Assembly (NCBI GenBank): GCA_038093515.1
Contig: JBBPSI010000033.1
Coordinates: 108,717 to 172,716, forward strand
Origin: Butyriboletus loyo
Lineage: Eukaryota > Basidiomycota > Agaricomycetes > Boletales > Boletaceae
Length of the DNA: 64,000 bases
Reading direction: 5' to 3'
Positions 35,402 through 46,240 of this stretch are shown here, piece after piece. The translations under genes were made by a program, and so were the position numbers. A model generated the notes under the pieces. The model worked only from the letters and a program-made list of their open reading frames with translations. It was not told the DNA's origin and searched no databases. Position 1 is the stretch's first letter; every line of letters begins with the position of its first letter.

Positions 35402-35827
35402 TGTTATGGTAGTGGTATACTTTTTCCTTCCTTTACCACTCGGACTACTATGTTCACCTAGCCTTTTGCTAGTTCCCTTTGAATGGTACAAACTGTTCTA
35501 GCTTAGTCACCATTTCTTGCACACAGATGCACTTTCTCTCATACTCTGGAAGCTTCTAGAGTACTCCTTCCACATTTGTCTTTTGCCCTTACGGCCTGAT
35601 TGAGCACATGGTCTGTGCGCAGACCCCAGTAGTATAAAGACTCAGTCTTTACCCCCATGTACTTTATCTAGTTCTACGCAGTCTTCTGCTAGCAATTAGC
35701 TTCACTCCAGACTCTTAGTGTGAGCACTAAGACATAGTCTGAGACTTCTCCCAGAACTGTCTCCAGAGTCCTGAGGCTACTCCAGAGTGCCTCCTCGCTG
35801 TTCTAGTTGTTAGCGCCCAGTGTAACA
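35402..35827 (+). repeat. 5' LTR of element C (LTR-C)
   Basis: 426 bp, TGTTATGG...GTGTAACA, nearly identical to the 3' copy at 45182-45607 and to a solo copy at 48287-48712. TATAAA at 35633-35638 lies 33 bp upstream of ATCTAGTTCT (35666-35675), which would be close to the transcript start and is the complement of the putative primer site just after the LTR. Confidence 0.88.
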
Positions 35828-35839
35828 AAAGAACTAGAT
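35828..35839 (+). promoter_or_regulatory. Putative self-priming primer-binding site of element C
   Basis: Immediately after the 5' LTR the leader reads AAAGAACTAGAT rather than the TGG expected of a tRNA 3'-end primer site. Bases 35830-35839 are the exact reverse complement of 35666-35675 inside the LTR. The family B leader shows the equivalent pairing with a different sequence. This fits Tf1/sushi-type self-priming by the element's own RNA 5' end. Confidence 0.55.
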
Positions 35840-35869
35840 CTTCATCCTGCTTCTGCTTCTCAGCAGTAA

Positions 35870-37719
35870 AGCCGCCCTCCCCTCTCGCCCATCATTACCA
35901 CCCCACGATCAAGACACGTCGGTCGCTCCTTCCGTGATCCCTCTCCCGAACCAGAACCTATTGTTGTCGACAACCCGTCGCCGCCACACTCTCCCGCCCA
36001 GCCAGACCCTCAACCCCAGTCTGACCCTGAACCCTCGTACCAACCCAAACCCTCTTACCAACCTGAGGACCAGGGTCTAGGGCAGGGATCTGAACAAGAG
36101 CCTACCGACGATGACTATAGCAGTGATTACCTTGATCGCACCCCTCACGTTTCCCATTCCCCATCCCCACCATACTATCCTTGTTATAATCGTACCTCTT
36201 ATAACTATCTTTTGCGTTCGGACTTCGTCATATTTTTCTTTCAAAGGTCACGTGACTTAGCGCATGTGATCGTGGGATTATACATGTGACCACAGGCTGA
36301 CTAAGCATATGACGTCATGGTCCAGACTGGCCCAGACTCTATGACGTCATGCCTCATGTATTTAATCTCCGTTTGCTTCTCTTCTTTTTGATCACCGTCG
36401 ACTTCTATTTCCCATCATCGTCGACTTGTGACTCCCTTGTATGTACATGTATAGTAACTAGTCTCACGCACTGCATGGTCTGTGCGCATTCCCTTGTAAT
36501 ATAAAAGGGCTTGTGGTTGCGGCTAGGATTCCCTAGCTTTAACCACTTGTCTTATTCGCTGGCAACAGTTGAGAAGATTAAGGTCTGAGCTATCCTCATT
36601 ACACTTGCCAGCTATTGTGTTTAGCTGCAACAGTTGCGGAACCCCGTGTGCCACTTGATAACTCCGTTGTCTCGTAACAATCCTCCCGCATTCCCCATCA
36701 CTGACAACAACAACAACAACAACATGTCAGAAAAGAAAAACATCGTTCCAAAGGACTTCTCTGGCCTTAACGAGGATGCCTCCCGATGGCTCCTCGCCAT
36801 GCGCACCTACTTTGATGCCAACCAGACAGCCTTCCCAGACGACAAGTCAAAGACCAATGCCCTCCTCATGAAAATGAGTGAAGGAAAAGGAAAGACATTC
36901 TCTGAAGGCTGGATGAGCCTTCTCCTGGACGGACACCCCACAGCGCAGCAACAGGAATTCAAGACGGTCTGCAAGGACTTCCAGAGAGTCTTCCATCCCT
37001 TTGACATAGGAGAAAGTGCCAGAATTGACCTGGGAAACCTTACCCAGAACAAAGCCAACCGCAAGGACAGCTACGACACCTATGTCACGGAGTTCCAACT
37101 CCTCGCAGCCAAGTCAGGGATCACCGATGAGAAGGCACTCATCGAATGGTTCATTCGCAGTCTCGACCCCCGCCTCGCCGAGTCCGTTCTCTCATGCGAG
37201 AAACCTCCTACCACACTTGCTGGATGGGCCGAAAAGACTTCCGCCTTCCACGTGCAGCACAAGCACATTGACGACCTCCGCGCAGGGAAACGCTACATCC
37301 CTACGTTCTCCTCCTTGTCCAGACCCTCTCCCCACCAAAAAGACCCCAATGCCATGGATGTTGATGCAGTCCAACTTACTCCCGTACAACATGTGGAGTA
37401 CATGAAGCAAAACAAATGCTTCATATGCCACCAGGTTGGCTGCCGCTCCACCAACCATCCCCGCATCCCACGCAACGGACAAAGTTCCCGAGGACCACCT
37501 CCTCGCCCCCCTCGCAACCCTCAGTGTGCGCGTGTTGCTGTCATCACACCTCCCGAACCAAAGCCCTCCCCACTCATCAACTACTTGTCCGAGTTGAAAG
37601 GTCAAGGCACTCACCAGGAAGATGTCTTGAACGTCCTCAAGGCATGCTTCAATGAAGATGAAGAAAGGCTGCCCGTTGCAGCAACCAAGGTGGCCGAAGA
37701 ATGGCCAAAGAATTTTTAA
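35870..37719 (+). pseudogene. gag: Element C gag, split by a solo LTR
   Basis: The main frame starts MSEKKNIVPKDF at 36724 and ends at 37719. It contains a Gag-like helical core (FQRVFHPFDIGESARIDL, QLLAAKSG) and a Cys/His cluster, CFICHQVGCRSTNH. When the solo LTR-A at 36182-36679 is discounted, the same frame continues upstream to 35870 as a Pro/Glu/Gln-rich extension with no ATG, crossing a short Asn run just before MSEKKN. Either the true start codon has been lost upstream or translation begins at 36724. An (AAC) trinucleotide repeat encodes the Asn run. The stop lies where pol begins in the -1 frame. Confidence 0.7.
36182..36679 (+). mobile_element. Solo LTR-A in element C gag
   Basis: 498 bp, TGTTATAATCG...CTCGTAACA, flanked by duplications ATCCT (36177-36181, 36680-36684). 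The same length and sequence type as the 3' LTR of element F (52737-53234). It carries an E-box TCACGTGA (36248-36255) and two CRE palindromes TGACGTCA (36310-36317, 36342-36349), and a TATA-like TATAAAAG farther down. It interrupts the gag leader of element C. Confidence 0.88.
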
Positions 37720-40700
37720 AAGAGAGGGAAGTTTCGATGTCTTCGCCTCTACATGTAATCGCCCCTGTAGTTCTATTGAATCCCAATGCGCAATCTATCC
37801 GAGTTCCAGTGTCAATATTCGTGCATGAAGGGGGACAAATCGTCGACACATTCGCCCTGGTGGACAGCGGTGCAAGCGGATGCTTCATAGATCACAATCT
37901 AGTGAAGCGAAAGAGACTTCCAATGGAACGACTACCCAAGCCACTTAGTGCCCAAAACGTGGACGGGACAAACAACCAAGGAGGAGTCATATGACACAAG
38001 GTCACCATCTCCATCAGGATTGAAGAAACCGAGGAGGAACGGAGCTTCCTGGTCCTCAATATTGGGAAAGAGAACATGATCCTGGGACTACCGTGGTTAA
38101 GAGAAGCCAACCCGGAAATAGATTGGGCCACTGGCCACATCAATCTCCCAGATCAAATCGAGAAGCCCCAACATGACTCCCCTTGGGCAATCGCACAGCG
38201 CTACCTAGTACAGTACCTGGATTTGGACCCAGACTCCAAAATCACCAAGCTCTGGAAGAAGTGAGTAGATGCTTCAGCAAGGGACGCCTACCCAGTCAGA
38301 AAGGCAACCATCGCCACAGAAATCACCACCCAGGCCATCAAAGAGAAAGCTGTTCTCCCAACCCCATTCAAGTCGTTCGCTGATATCTTCGACAAGAAAA
38401 ACACCGAAGAGCTACCCCCATCCAGGTCATTCGACCACGCCATAGACCTCGACAAAGACTTTGTCCCAAAAGTCGCCAAGGTCTACCCACTGAACCCGAA
38501 GGAATCAGAGGCATGCAAAGCATTCATCGAAGAACACCTGAAGTCCAGGAAGATTACCCCTTCCAAGTCTCCTCAAGCTGCCCCTTTCTTCTTCATATCC
38601 AAGAAAGATGGCTCGTTACGACCTTGTCAAGACTACCGATATCTGAACTCCCACATGGTCAAGAACGCCTATCCCCTTCCCCTCATCTCCAACCTCGTTG
38701 ACCATCTCAAAGGGTCCAAGATCTTCACAAAGATGGACATCTGCTGGGGATACAACAACGTCCTCATCAAGCCGAACGACCGCTGGAAAGCGGCCTTCAT
38801 CACCCCTCAAGGGCTGTTCGAACCCACCATGATGTTTTTCGGACTCTGTAACTCCCCAGCCACGTTCCAGGCCCTGATGGACCATATTTTCGGAGATCTT
38901 ATGGCCGAAGGGTGGCTAATCATTTATATGGATGACCTTCTAATCCATTCCGCCACTACCGCTGAGCATGAATCTCGAACAATCTGAGTCTTGGAGAGGT
39001 TATGAGAACATAAACTATTCCTCAAGCTGGAGAAATGTTCGTTCGACGCCGAGGAAGTCAAATACCTGGGGATGATGGTCTGAGAAGGACAGGTCAAGAT
39101 GGATCCCACCAAATTGAAGGCGATTCGCGAATGGAACCTCCCTACTTCCGTGAAAGCAGTCCAGTCTTTCATTGGGTTCTGCAACTTCTATCGCAGGTTC
39201 ATTCAGGATTTCTCTCACATTGCAAAACTGCTGCATGACCTGACAAAAAAGAACTCCCCCTGGGCTTGGACTCCCACCTGTGAACAGGCGTTCCAGGCAA
39301 TCAAGCAGTCCTTCCTCCGACAACCCATTCTCTCTATGCCTGACGTCACAAAGCCGTTTGCTGTTATGACGGACGCTTCCCTCACCGCCACGGGTGCGGT
39401 ACTTATGCAGAAGGATGTTAACGGCGACTTACATCCTTGCGCCTACCTCTCAAAGACGCTCTCGCCTGCAGAGCGCAACTACGATATCTATGATCGCGAG
39501 TTGCTCGCGGTCATTCACGCATTAGAAGAATGGCGACACTACCTATGAGGTACTGGTCACCAAGTCGAGGTTCTCACCGACCACAAGAACCTCACGTATT
39601 TCTGCCAACCAAACAAGCTGTCTCGCCGGCAAGCCCGCTGGCTCATGTTCTTGCAGGATTTCGACCTGCATTTCCACCATATCCCCGGTACTCAGATGGG
39701 CCCTGCAGACGCCCTGTCCCGACGCGATGACATTGACACTTCTGCTGACAATCAGGAAGTCACCCTCCTGCCCAATAACTTGTTTGCCCGGAAGATTGAT
39801 CTCGCTCTTGCAGAAAAGATCGCCGCTTCCTCCCCCAGTGATCCCATGATCAAACGTTGTTGCGAGGCAACGCGCAGTCGAATGCTAGCACGTAGTACCC
39901 TTCACACGAGGTCCCACCACAGTTGCAGGTATACACAAGTACCTGGCAGAGATGAAACTGGAGCTTCAACTTAATCCTCAACTGTTGCCAGCGAATAGAC
40001 AAGTGGTTAAAACTAGGGAATCCTAGTCTAACCACGAGCCCTTTTATATTGTACAAGGATGCGCACAGACCATGCTGTGCGTGAGATGAATTACTATACA
40101 TGGATAGACTAAAGAAGAGAAGCGCAACGGTGATTAACCACACGAGGCGCGGGGATCAAAAAGAAGAGAAGTAAACGGAGATTAAATACATGTGTCGTGA
40201 CGTCATAGAGTCTAGGCCTGGTCTAGGCCATGACATCATATGCTTAGTCAGCAAGAGATCACATGTAAGTTCCCACGATCACGTGCACTATGTCACGTGA
40301 CCTTTGAAGTTTGAAACGACCAAGTCCGAATCGAAAGTGTACGAATAAAATGTTATGATTATAACAAACGTTGCATGCAGGCTCTTTACGAAGACTCCCC
40401 CCTCTTCCCCAAGATGAATGCTGGGGATTGGGACTTCGATGGTAAAGAGTTGTATTTCTGCAAGAAGCGGTACATCCCCGAGGCTGCACGTGTCGACCTC
40501 ATCCGATCTCTGCACGAGAGTCCTGCTGGAGGTCATGGTGGCATCTTCCGCACCCAGAACCTGGTGCAAAGGGATTATTGGTGGCCTGGAATGGCTAACC
40601 TTGTCCGCCGCTTTGTCTCTGGTTGCGCCGTTTGCCAGGCGCATAAGGTTAATACTCACCCCACCGTTCCCCCTCTCACTCCTCTGGCCAGCGTGGCCTC

Positions 40701-41775
40701 TCGTCCTTTCGAACAGGTCTCGGTCGACCTCATCACCGGCCTTCCTCCCTCTCTGGGATATGATTCTGTCATGGTCGTGGTAGACCATGGGCTTACGAAG
40801 GGGGTAATTTATTCCCCTTGCAACAAAGACATTGACGCGGCAGGAGTCGCCAAATTATTTTTCAAAACCGTCTTCCTTCGATTCGGCCTACACTCCCGCT
40901 GCATCTCTGACAGAGGCCCTCAGTTCGCATCCGCCTTCGCTAGAGAACTCGCAAGGCTCCTCGACTACGACCTTGCCCTCTCCTCCACATACCACCCGCA
41001 GACTGATGGTGAAACCGAACGAGTCAACCAGGAGCTAGAAACATATCTACGGATCTTCTGTGATGGTCATCCAGAACGATGGGCCGAACTACTCCCTATG
41101 GCTGAGTTTTCCCACAACTCGATGACCCACTCCTCAACCAACGTGACCCCCTTCTCCCTGATGGTCGGCTATGAACCGAGGTCTTATCCTCCAATCGGAA
41201 AGACTTTCCTCCCCGCCCTCGAGTCCAGACTCTCGGAACTCACGGGAGCCTGAACGGAAGCATTGGAAGCCCATGAGAAGGCATGACGGTTGATGAAGGA
41301 ACAGATCTCATCCAAGTTCCGCCCATGGAAGACAGGAGATAAGGTTTGGCTCGAAGGGCACAACCTTCGACTCAGGTACCCGTCGAAGAAGCTCGCCCCA
41401 AGACGGGAAGGACCATTCGAGATCGCACAGGTTGTCTCCCCTGTGGCATACAGACTCCGATTGCCACCAACCTGGAAGATCCATGACGTCTTCCATGCAT
41501 CACTCCTCACCCCTTATCGCGAAACTGTGGAGCACGGCCCCAATTTCACAAACCCTCCTCCGGAAGAAATAGACGGAGATGAAGAGTACGAGATCGATCG
41601 GATCTTATCCCATCGCGGCTCCAAGGGACGCCGCCAATTCCTTGTTTCCTGGAAAGGATACTCCGCAGCGGAGAACACCTGGGAACCGAATGGGAACCTG
41701 GTCCATGCGCAGGCCCTGCTCAAGGCTTATAAGCTGCGCCACCCCAAGGATTTTCCCTCCCCATCTTCGCAGTAA
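37701..41775 (+). pseudogene. pol: Element C pol with eight TGA stops
   Basis: In the -1 frame relative to gag. Domains in order are: protease LVDSGASGCFID (about 37860), reverse transcriptase with YMDDLLIH (about 38925), RNase H (MTDASLTATGAVLM, about 39365), integrase (HESPAGGHGG, CAVCQ, SDRGPQFAS, HPQTDGETERVNQE), and a C-terminal chromodomain (EYEIDRILSHRG, WKGYSAAENTWEP), which makes it a chromovirus. Eight in-frame TGA codons interrupt it, all at positions where the related intact element B has arginine. A solo LTR (39858-40366) also splits the region between RNase H and integrase; flanking codons rejoin in frame without it. Confidence 0.88.
39858..40366 (-). mobile_element. Solo LTR (LTR-A relative) inside element C pol
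   Basis: 509 bp, TGTTGCGAGG at the left and TTATAACA at the right, with perfect duplication AACGT (39853-39857, 40367-40371). It shares the layout of LTR-A in reverse orientation, with one intact TGACGTCA and one decayed TGACATCA site. The pol codons on both sides join in frame when it is ignored. Confidence 0.88.
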
Positions 41776-41783
41776 CCACGAAA

Positions 41784-44304
41784 ATGGCCATTCCACCTGC
41801 AGAAAACAATGCTCCTCTCCCGGCTCAACCCCCCGTCCGCTCCTCCTGTCTCCCAGTTTCCTCCCGCCGCGTCCTCTATGCCGCCGTACTTGAAAACCCC
41901 GTCGCTACGTATGCTCTCGAGCAGCATATGGATTTCACTGGAGACTACGTTCTCCGTACCCTCGCTTCCCTCTACCGCTCATATGCCCTAGCCCGCACCG
42001 TCCACACCCGCCTTTGCCCCGACAACCAACCGCCGGTATATGCCACCGCCCTAGAGACCTCCTTGATGGAGGCTAGGGGGTACACCCTGGATATCCTTCA
42101 TGCTGAAGGGTTCGGGTACGTCGTGGACCAACTCCTCCCAGGCATTCTCGCCCCCGTCCTCCGCCCCATCCTCGTCGCTCTCGCTCCTAGGGAGAGAGAG
42201 TTTTATTTTCAGTCCAATGACAGGATTGGATTTCTTCGCCCCACCGCTCGCGGCCCCAATCCCCCTCCTCGTCCTGCCACGGAAGGATCTCCTCCGCCAT
42301 TACCTATTCCAGCGCCATCCACAAGAGATTCACCTGCGACCACTCTGGTAGCAGATTCGTCCCGAGAAACCACTGGGAAGTCCTTGGAGTCCTTTCGGAC
42401 CGACATCGATGAGCCCCAGGTCGCTCGTCGACACTCCCCTCTACCACCTAGAACTGTGCGTCGCCAACCTCGCCAGACGCTTCTCCAGGTTGGATCTGTC
42501 CCGGGATCGGTCACCCTCACCGCCACAGGAAGGAGGATCGCCAATAGAGCCTTCCGTTCCGTCACCCCCCAACCGTCCACCCGTCGTGGAACCCCCGCCA
42601 TCCAGCTCATCCCTCGAGTCACCTCCCCCGTCGCCCCAGTGGCTGGTTCTTCCAACTCCTCGTATGGAGCCCCGCCCCCCTACCTCGCCAATCACAGGAC
42701 TCGTGATGCCCCCATCATCCTCGACGATAGATCCCCTGCCGGCAGCCCTCGCCCTGCTCGACCTCACCTCATCTGCCCGCAACTCTGCTTTGAGTGTGGC
42801 ACCATCGGCCACTTTCACAGGGAATGCCCCAACTACATGTTGAAATGGTAGTGTTCTATTTCTGTATTTCACTTACAGCCACTATGTTTCTAGACTGGTC
42901 TATATGACATCATTGTCTAGACCTAGTCACGCTTATCACATTACAAATAGCTCTTATTATGCTATTGGACGATATGCTTAGTCTTATCTCTTATCTCTAT
43001 CATATCGTCATGTATTTCATACTATACCTTATAAAGGTACTATACAGAACATAAGTACAAACACTCATGTACTGTATATAAGACAGCCCTTATGGCTTGT
43101 CGCTTTTCTCTAGATCTTTCAGTTCTATCATCACTACTGCGATATCTCTAAGTTGAGCCTTGCTCCTTATACTCTGTTTGCGATACTCTCACTCTCGTAT
43201 TATCAGTGAGTCTTTCCACTGATAGGTTTACCCTTGCATCCTTCGTTGCCCTCGGTGCGCCTGCTCGGACTTTACCAATTCCGAAACTACATGTGTCCCT
43301 TCTGCCACTGCATTGCCCCAGGTCATATTCAGGAGTTTTGCCCTGAACGAGTATGTGTTACGCTGGTAGCGCACAATAGCTAGCAAGCGAGCACTTATAG
43401 GGGCTCGAGCCTAATGAGGAAACTAGCCGACTCGCGTAGACGACGCTATCGGGTGTCTTGCAAAGCAAGTGTCGGCGAGATCTTGAGTGGTGGCGACCAG
43501 ACGAGATCGAGCAGACTCTTATCGGCTTTATCGGCAAGAGAAGGGTATATTGCTAGATTACTATGCACTTGGTAGATGCGTAGAATTAGCTAGAGAACTC
43601 GTAGTATCCTAAGTACGAGTATATATACTAATACATATGGCGCACAGACCGAGCTGTGCGTGGCAGCGAGGGTAGAGGGTTATGAGTCGACGCGAGTCAT
43701 AACGGCGAAGTGGGGGAGCGGCAAAGTGCCGGTAACGAGGGAGCTATGCTCCGAGCAAGATGGCGACATCGTCAGCGAATAGGAAGAGCTGAAGGCGAAG
43801 TGACGATGTCCACGAGGTGCGGCCCACAGGGCAAAGGGGACGCGAACAGCGGAGCCCTTGGATACGGGTCTCGACGCGAAGGTACTGACGCGTCGTAATC
43901 TAGTCACATGCTAGTCACGTGATGAACCAAATGTCATTGGATAAAAGGATAGAGGACGCGACAGCTCAGCTGTGGGTCCAGCCCGACGGGGCGATGAGAC
44001 AGGGGCTATCTCAGTGTAGCGACACTGAGGCTTGTAGGAACGACCGGGGGAGTAGATAACGTCCACTAGGCGACTAGAGAGCGGGCGATGGGCAGCATCG
44101 CAAGGCAGCGGGGGCGGCAGGGACGCGTGAGCGTGGGAAAACGAGTGGCGGGGTATGCTTAGGGATAAAACTGTAACAGTATGCAGCCTCTGCAGCGCCA
44201 TTGGCCATATCGTCGCCAACTGCACGTTCTGGGACGATGTTTGGGTGGACCTCAATGCCGATGATGCTTACGACTACGACGTCAATGAGGGAGAGTCTCA
44301 GTGA
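41784..44304 (+). CDS. Element C third ORF after pol, with three zinc knuckles
   Basis: A separate open frame starts 9 bp after the pol stop, in a different frame. Discounting insert D (42841-43294) and the solo LTR-B (43356-44178 with its duplication), it stays open for 412 codons to TGA at 44302-44304. The N-terminal third is helical (ALEQHMDFTGDYVLRTLASL), the middle is Pro/Arg-rich and disordered, and the C-terminus has CFECGTIGHFHREC and CSLCSAIGHIVANC (canonical CX2CX4HX4C) around a variant CPFCHCIAPGHIQEFC, then an acidic tail. It occupies the position of an env gene but has no membrane segment. An RNA-binding role is likely from the knuckles; no homologue is known to me. Confidence 0.7.
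42841..43294. mobile_element. Insert D in the third ORF
   Basis: A 454-bp AT-richer insert flanked by the 10-bp direct repeat AACTACATGT (42831-42840 and 43285-43294). Removing it and one repeat restores the reading frame between two zinc knuckles. It contains TATAAA-like and TATATAAG tracts, as an LTR would, but clear TG...CA ends matching a 5-bp duplication cannot be fixed. It could be a solo LTR of another family or a small DNA element. Confidence 0.6.
43356..44178 (-). mobile_element. Solo LTR-B, copy 2
   Basis: 823 bp, TGTTACGCTGG at the left and AAAACTGTAACA at the right, with perfect duplication GTATG (43351-43355, 44179-44183). It splits the codon for the first Cys of the last zinc knuckle in the third ORF of element C; the frame rejoins exactly when the LTR and one duplication are ignored. 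Confidence 0.9.
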
Positions 44305-44330
44305 GGGGACTTTACAGATAGTGGAGTCAG

Positions 44331-45151
44331 TGTTACAGTTTTACCCCTAAGCGTACCCCGCCACTTGTTTTCCCATGCTCACGCGTCCCTGCCACCCCCG
44401 CCGTCCCACGATGCTGCCCACCGCCCACTCCTTAGTCGCCTAGTGGACGTTACCCACTTCTCCGATCATTCTGCAAGTCTCAGTGTCGCTACACTGAGAT
44501 AGCCCCTGTCTTCTCGCCCCGTCGGGCCGGATCCACAGTTGAGCTGTCGCGTCCTCCTTTTCTTGACCAATGACATTTCTTGCATCACGTGACTAGCACG
44601 TGATTAGATTACGACGCGTCAAGTACCTTCGCATCGAGACCCATATCCAAGGGCTCCGCTGTTCGCGTCCCCTTTGCCCTGTGGGCCGCACCTCGTGGAC
44701 ATCGTCACTTCATCTTCTGCTCTTCTCATTCGCTGACGATGTCGCCACTTCACTCGGAGCTTCGCTCCCTCGTTACCGGCACTTTGCCGCTCCACCCTTC
44801 GCCGTTATGACTCGCATCGACTCATAACCCCTTGCCCTCGCTGCCACGCACAGCTCGGTCTGTGCACGATATCTATTAGTATATATACTTGCACTTAGGC
44901 TAGTACAAGTTCTTTAGCTAATTCTACGCATCTACCAAGTGCATAGTAATCTAGCAATATACCCTTCTCTTGCCAATAAAGCCGATAAGAGTCTGCTCGA
45001 TCTCGTCTGGTCGCCACCACTCAAGATCTCGCCGACACTTGCTTTGCAAGACACCCGATAGTGTCATCTACGCGAGTCGGCTAGTTTCCTCATTAGGCTC
45101 GAGCCCCTATAAGCGCTCGCTTGCTAGCTATTGTGCGCTACCAGCATAACA
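44331..45151 (+). mobile_element. Solo LTR-B, copy 3
   Basis: 821 bp, TGTTACAGTTTTACCCC...CAGCATAACA, with perfect duplication GTCAG (44326-44330, 45152-45156). It sits between the third ORF stop and the polypurine tract of element C, in opposite orientation to copy 2 only 150 bp away. Confidence 0.9.
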
Positions 45152-45168
45152 GTCAGTGTCTCCACCAT

Positions 45169-45181
45169 GGGAAGGGGGTAA
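45169..45181 (+). promoter_or_regulatory. Polypurine tract of element C
   Basis: GGGAAGGGGGTAA abuts the 3' LTR start TGTTACGG, the expected plus-strand primer position. Similar G-runs ending TAA or AAG precede the 3' LTRs of elements B and F. Confidence 0.75.
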
Positions 45182-45607
45182 TGTTACGGTAGTGGTATAC
45201 TTTTTCCTTCCTTTACCACTCAGACTACTATGTTCACCTAGCCTTTTGCTAGTTCCCTTTGAATGGTACAAACCGTTCTAGCTTAGTCACCATTTCTTGC
45301 ACACAGACGCACTTTCTCTCATACTCTGGAAGCTTCTAGAGTACTCCTTCCACATTTGTCTTTTGCCCTTACGGCCCGATTGAGCACATGGTCTGTGCGC
45401 AGACCCCAGTAGTATAAAGACTCAGTCTTTACCCCCATGTACTTTATCTAGTTCTACGCAGTCTTCTGCTAGCAATTAGCTTCACTCCAGACTCTTAGTG
45501 TGAGCACTAAGACATAGTCTGAGACTTCTCCCAGAACCGTCTCCAGAGTCCTGAGGCTACTCCAGAGTGCCTCCTCGCTGTTCTAGTTGTTAGCACCCAG
45601 TGTAACA
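45182..45607 (+). repeat. 3' LTR of element C (LTR-C)
   Basis: 426 bp, the same length as the 5' copy and differing from it only at scattered positions by eye. It ends GTGTAACA and is followed by the duplication GTAGA. Confidence 0.88.
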
Positions 45608-45783
45608 GTAGACTCTAGAACGTTCTAGAGTGTAAAAGAAATAGCATCCTGGGAAAGCATGACTAAGTAGAATGGCTGACCTGTTCAAAGAATAGAAAGC
45701 GAAGTCTTGGAGTGAATGGTAGTCCAAGACGAAGAGGAGAAAAAGAGTACTTGACTGCAATGTTATCTCAGATAACTGTAACA

Positions 45784-46240
45784 CTTTGTAGTGTGTGTGA
45801 CTTGGATTTATGGAATGCTAGAGGTGACATTGTGCCATCATCAGTTTTTATTGAAAGTGGATGCCTTGCATGGCACTGCTCCCTCAAGATCCAGAAAGCC
45901 AACATGTCAATATTGGAGGTTGGTGACAAACATCAGATAACATGGCAAATACTTGGCCATTTTCAACTGTGTACCAAGCAATTCAGTTGAGAGACTAAGG
46001 TCCTTTGGTAAAATCTATAATCTCTGCCAGCTCTTTGTGTAGAGCTGCAACATTAGTGGAGCCACTTGTGACTTAATTTTGGGGTTTACTCCAGAGTTCA
46101 TAACACAATGGGAGTTCAGAGGCAGTCCAATTTTATGGAGTTCTCAACCTGCCTTGGTTCATTGTGGATTATTATAACAAGATGCAGAGACTGGCAGCTC
46201 CAAACATGGTGTTTTTTTTAATCTGACCTTTACTGGATGA
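45784..46240. other. Old repeat fragments, no gene
   Basis: The stretch around 45985-46110 matches, in plus orientation, the 3' end of the LTR-A relative at 33499 (GAGAGACTAAGG, CTCCAGAG, CATAACA). The rest is AT-rich with short frames such as 45712-45990 that have no motif. CpG is scarce, as expected of old repeats. Confidence 0.4.

Larger units (their letters stand above)
35402..45607 (+). mobile_element. Element C: complete Ty3/Gypsy chromovirus with five nested inserts
   Basis: Two 426-bp LTR-C copies (35402-35827 and 45182-45607) in direct orientation bound the element, and perfect duplications GTAGA (35397-35401, 45608-45612) flank it. Between them lie a leader, gag, pol (protease, reverse transcriptase, RNase H, integrase, chromodomain), a third open frame with zinc knuckles, and a polypurine tract. 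Five later insertions are embedded: LTR-A, an LTR-A relative, insert D and two LTR-B copies. Without them the element is about 7.1 kb. The pol frame has eight TGA stops, so the copy is non-autonomous. Confidence 0.85.
34296..45783 (-). mobile_element. Outermost solo LTR (LTR-C relative), split by nested insertions
   Basis: Three pieces, 34296-34419, 35246-35401 and 45613-45783, read together as one minus-strand LTR of about 450 bp related to LTR-C. It starts TGTTACACTTG and ends ACTGTAACA. It is flanked by perfect duplications CTTTG (34291-34295 and 45784-45788), which proves that the distant pieces were once contiguous. A solo LTR-B and the entire element C were inserted into it later. This is the oldest layer of the stack. 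Confidence 0.75.

Noticed and set aside
35828..35845. Canonical tRNA primer-binding site after the element C LTR
   Set aside because: No TGG start; the leader instead matches the element's own LTR.
36634..36723. Start of gag at the ATG at 36634
   Set aside because: This ATG lies inside the solo LTR-A; the same LTR frame (MRNPxCHLIT...) appears in the 3' LTR of element F, so it is not gag.
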